This document shows positions 46,609 to 48,100 of a DNA stretch of 48,100 nucleotides, piece by piece. The stretch's first letter is position 1. Each line of letters opens with the position of its first letter. Source of the DNA: Gammaproteobacteria bacterium (GTDB lineage Bacteria > Pseudomonadota > Gammaproteobacteria > Xanthomonadales > Marinicellaceae); assembly GCA_030430025.1 (NCBI GenBank), contig JAUIGR010000019.1, positions 1-48,100 of the forward strand. Reading direction: 5' to 3'. The notes beneath the pieces are model-generated. The model worked only from the letters and a program-made list of their open reading frames with translations. It made no database searches and was not told the origin of the DNA. The position numbers and the translations under genes were made by a program.

Positions 46609-46637
46609 TTTATAACAATGTTTTGAATTTATGCCAA
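46609..46637 (-). promoter_or_regulatory. Strong sigma-70 promoter for hupB (and probably the tRNAs)
   Basis: TTGGCA (46637-46632) and TATAAA (46614-46609) with an exact 17-base spacer, on the minus strand. The predicted start is near 46602, giving a leader of about 48 bases. The rest of the lon/hupB spacer (46638-46901) shows no gene and no clear lon terminator. Confidence 0.8.
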
Positions 46638-46901
46638 CCTTTTTACCTATTTTTCAGAGATTATTGAATCGATTCTATGGTTTTGAACAGATTGTAGGAC
46701 AGAAGTCCAAGATCCTTAAAATATAGCAACAAACAGCAAACCACTAGTGATGGCATATGAAACAAAAAATATTCTGTCTTTTATACCCACTATACGTAAA
46801 AATCAAGTAAGGTCTCTATTTATTTTCAGTACGTTGGCCTGGCAGCAAACCCACGGTTTATCTTACACAAAAAATAGAATTTTGCATCATTTAATGTATT
46901 T

Positions 46902-48100
46902 TTAATGTCTTTTTTCTTTAGTCACTTCTTTATCTTTCCCAACAGTCACATTTTGCTCGCCATTACTATCATCAACAGTAGCAACTACAGGTTTCATTTT
47001 TTGCGACAATGCCAAAGTAAGCACTTCATCAATCCACCTCACAGGAATAATTTTTAAACCATTGGTAATATTTTCTGGCATCTCACCAAGGTTTTTTTCA
47101 TTTTCCTCAGGAATTATAACTGTCTTGATCCCACCTCTAAGGGCAGCAAGTAATTTTTCTTTTAATCCACCAATTGCTAACACACGTCCTCGAAGTGTAA
47201 TCTCACCAGTCATGGCAACAGTCGATTTAACTGGATTACCACTCAAGGCTGATACCAAGGCTGTACACATGCCTATACCAGCACTGGGTCCATCTTTTGG
47301 TGTAGCACCCTCTGGAACGTGGACATGAATGTCTTCTGTTTTAAATTTATTAACATCAATACCAAATAAATACGCTCTCGATTTTACTACAGACAGGGCT
47401 GCTTGAATCGATTCTTTCATGACCGTTCCTAAGTGCCCTGTATGTGTGAGCTTACCTGTGCCAGGATATACAGCTGCTTCAATTTGTAATAAATCACCAC
47501 CAACTTCAGTCCATGCTAATCCTGTAACCGTCCCTATTTCATCCTTCTTCTCAGCGAAGCCAAAGCTGAACTTCCTAATTCCCAAATAACTACGGATATT
47601 CTTAATTGAAACACTGATAGTTGTTTTATCAGACTCTGTTAAAAGTCTTTTAACCGCTTTTCGGGCAATTTTAGCTATTTCCCTTTCTAAGTTTCTCACT
47701 CCTGACTCTCGAGTATAGTACCTCACTATTTCTTTTATAACAGCCTCAGAAATTTTAACCTCGGTTTTTTTCAGGCCATGGGCTTTGAGCTGTTTAGGTA
47801 TCAGATAACGTTTAGCTATCTCAATTTTTTCATCTTCCGTATAACCAGGAATCCGAATAATCTCCATCCGATCTTTTAATGGACCTGGTATATTTAGAGA
47901 ATTAGCTGTAGCAATAAACATCACTTCTGATAAATCAAAGTCGACCTCTAAATAATGGTCAGCAAAAGCTTTATTTTGCTCTGGATCCAATACTTCCAAC
48001 AGTGCTGCTGCGGGATCGCCACGAAAATCACGTGACATTTTATCTAACTCATCCAGTACCATCACCGGATTACATGATTTAGTTTTCGAAAGATTTTGTA
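46902..48100 (-). CDS. lon: ATP-dependent protease Lon, C-terminal half (N-terminus beyond window)
   Basis: About 399 codons are present and the frame runs out of the right edge. Visible from the edge inward are the Walker B region VMVLDELDKMSRDFRGDPA, the sensor-1 segment FIATANSLNIPGPLKDRME with the arginine-finger area, AAA+ lid helices (GVRNLEREIAKIARK), and the protease domain with catalytic serine in DGPSAGIG and catalytic lysine in GGLKEKLLAALRGG. Lon degrades misfolded and regulatory proteins in the cytoplasm as a hexamer. The C-terminus carries a polar extension of about 30 residues beyond the usual end. The gene lies upstream of hupB, as in other gammaproteobacteria. Confidence 0.97.
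   Translation of the reverse strand, partial: QNLSKTKSCNPVMVLDELDKMSRDFRGDPAAALLEVLDPEQNKAFADHYLEVDFDLSEVMFIATANSLNIPGPLKDRMEIIRIPGYTEDEKIEIAKRYLIPKQLKAHGLKKTEVKISEAVIKEIVRYYTRESGVRNLEREIAKIARKAVKRLLTESDKTTISVSIKNIRSYLGIRKFSFGFAEKKDEIGTVTGLAWTEVGGDLLQIEAAVYPGTGKLTHTGHLGTVMKESIQAALSVVKSRAYLFGIDVNKFKTEDIHVHVPEGATPKDGPSAGIGMCTALVSALSGNPVKSTVAMTGEITLRGRVLAIGGLKEKLLAALRGGIKTVIIPEENEKNLGEMPENITNGLKIIPVRWIDEVLTLALSQKMKPVVATVDDSNGEQNVTVGKDKEVTKEKRH

Noticed and set aside
1-48100. Prophage, plasmid origin, riboswitch or intact mobile element
   Set aside because: I saw no integrase, structural phage gene, replication initiator, recognisable riboswitch core or complete IS ends; only transposase fragments are present.

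Overview
The window looks like chromosomal DNA of a gammaproteobacterium with moderate to low GC. The right end has the order lon, hupB, ppiD (all on the minus strand) with tRNA-Val and tRNA-Asp between hupB and ppiD, which is a gammaproteobacterial core arrangement. Leucine-degradation genes, an AbgT-type transporter and very large secreted Ig-domain/RHS proteins would fit a marine Marinicella-like relative of the Xanthomonadales/Lysobacterales. That genus-level guess is inference from gene content and from a C-terminal IF-x-NG motif, not a proven assignment.

Region 1 (1-28366, minus strand) is one enormous two-gene unit. First comes a 6,411-residue exported protein: a zinc-metallopeptidase-like head, an alpha/alpha-toroid repeat domain, then thousands of residues of CARDB, FlgD-like, fibronectin III and other Ig-like modules, two possible beta-propellers, an SdrD-B-like module and a C-terminal DUF11-like domain. 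It overlaps (TAATG) an RHS/YD-repeat protein of at least 3,043 residues that has its own signal peptide, a transglutaminase-like domain and an RHS N-terminal domain, and that runs off the left edge.

Region 2 (28367-34980) is metabolic. acs (acetyl-CoA synthetase) is transcribed rightwards, divergent from the giant gene. Convergent with it is a leftward set: methylcrotonyl-CoA carboxylase alpha subunit, HMG-CoA lyase and an AbgT-family transporter. Leucine catabolism produces acetyl-CoA and acetoacetate, so this block together handles C2/C4 carbon. The 163-bp acs/giant-gene spacer holds three copies of the 9-mer CACACTAAA around the likely promoters.

Region 3 (34981-43900) is accessory DNA, mostly AT-rich. 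It has a two-gene unit for a small exported protein plus a matrixin-like protease, about 700 bp of structured noncoding DNA, a DUF6502 gene followed by a tiny exported protein with three ATEDGSG repeats, a lipoprotein built from two tandem copies of one ~363-residue unit, and decayed coding remnants. After these come an exported protein whose signal peptide and body are in different frames, a membrane-anchored unknown, and broken pieces of an IS5-type and an IS481-type transposase.

Region 4 (43907-48100) is the core block: ppiD, tRNA-Asp, tRNA-Val, hupB and the C-terminal half of lon. A strong promoter lies before hupB, and a terminator follows the tRNAs, so hupB and both tRNAs may share a transcript.
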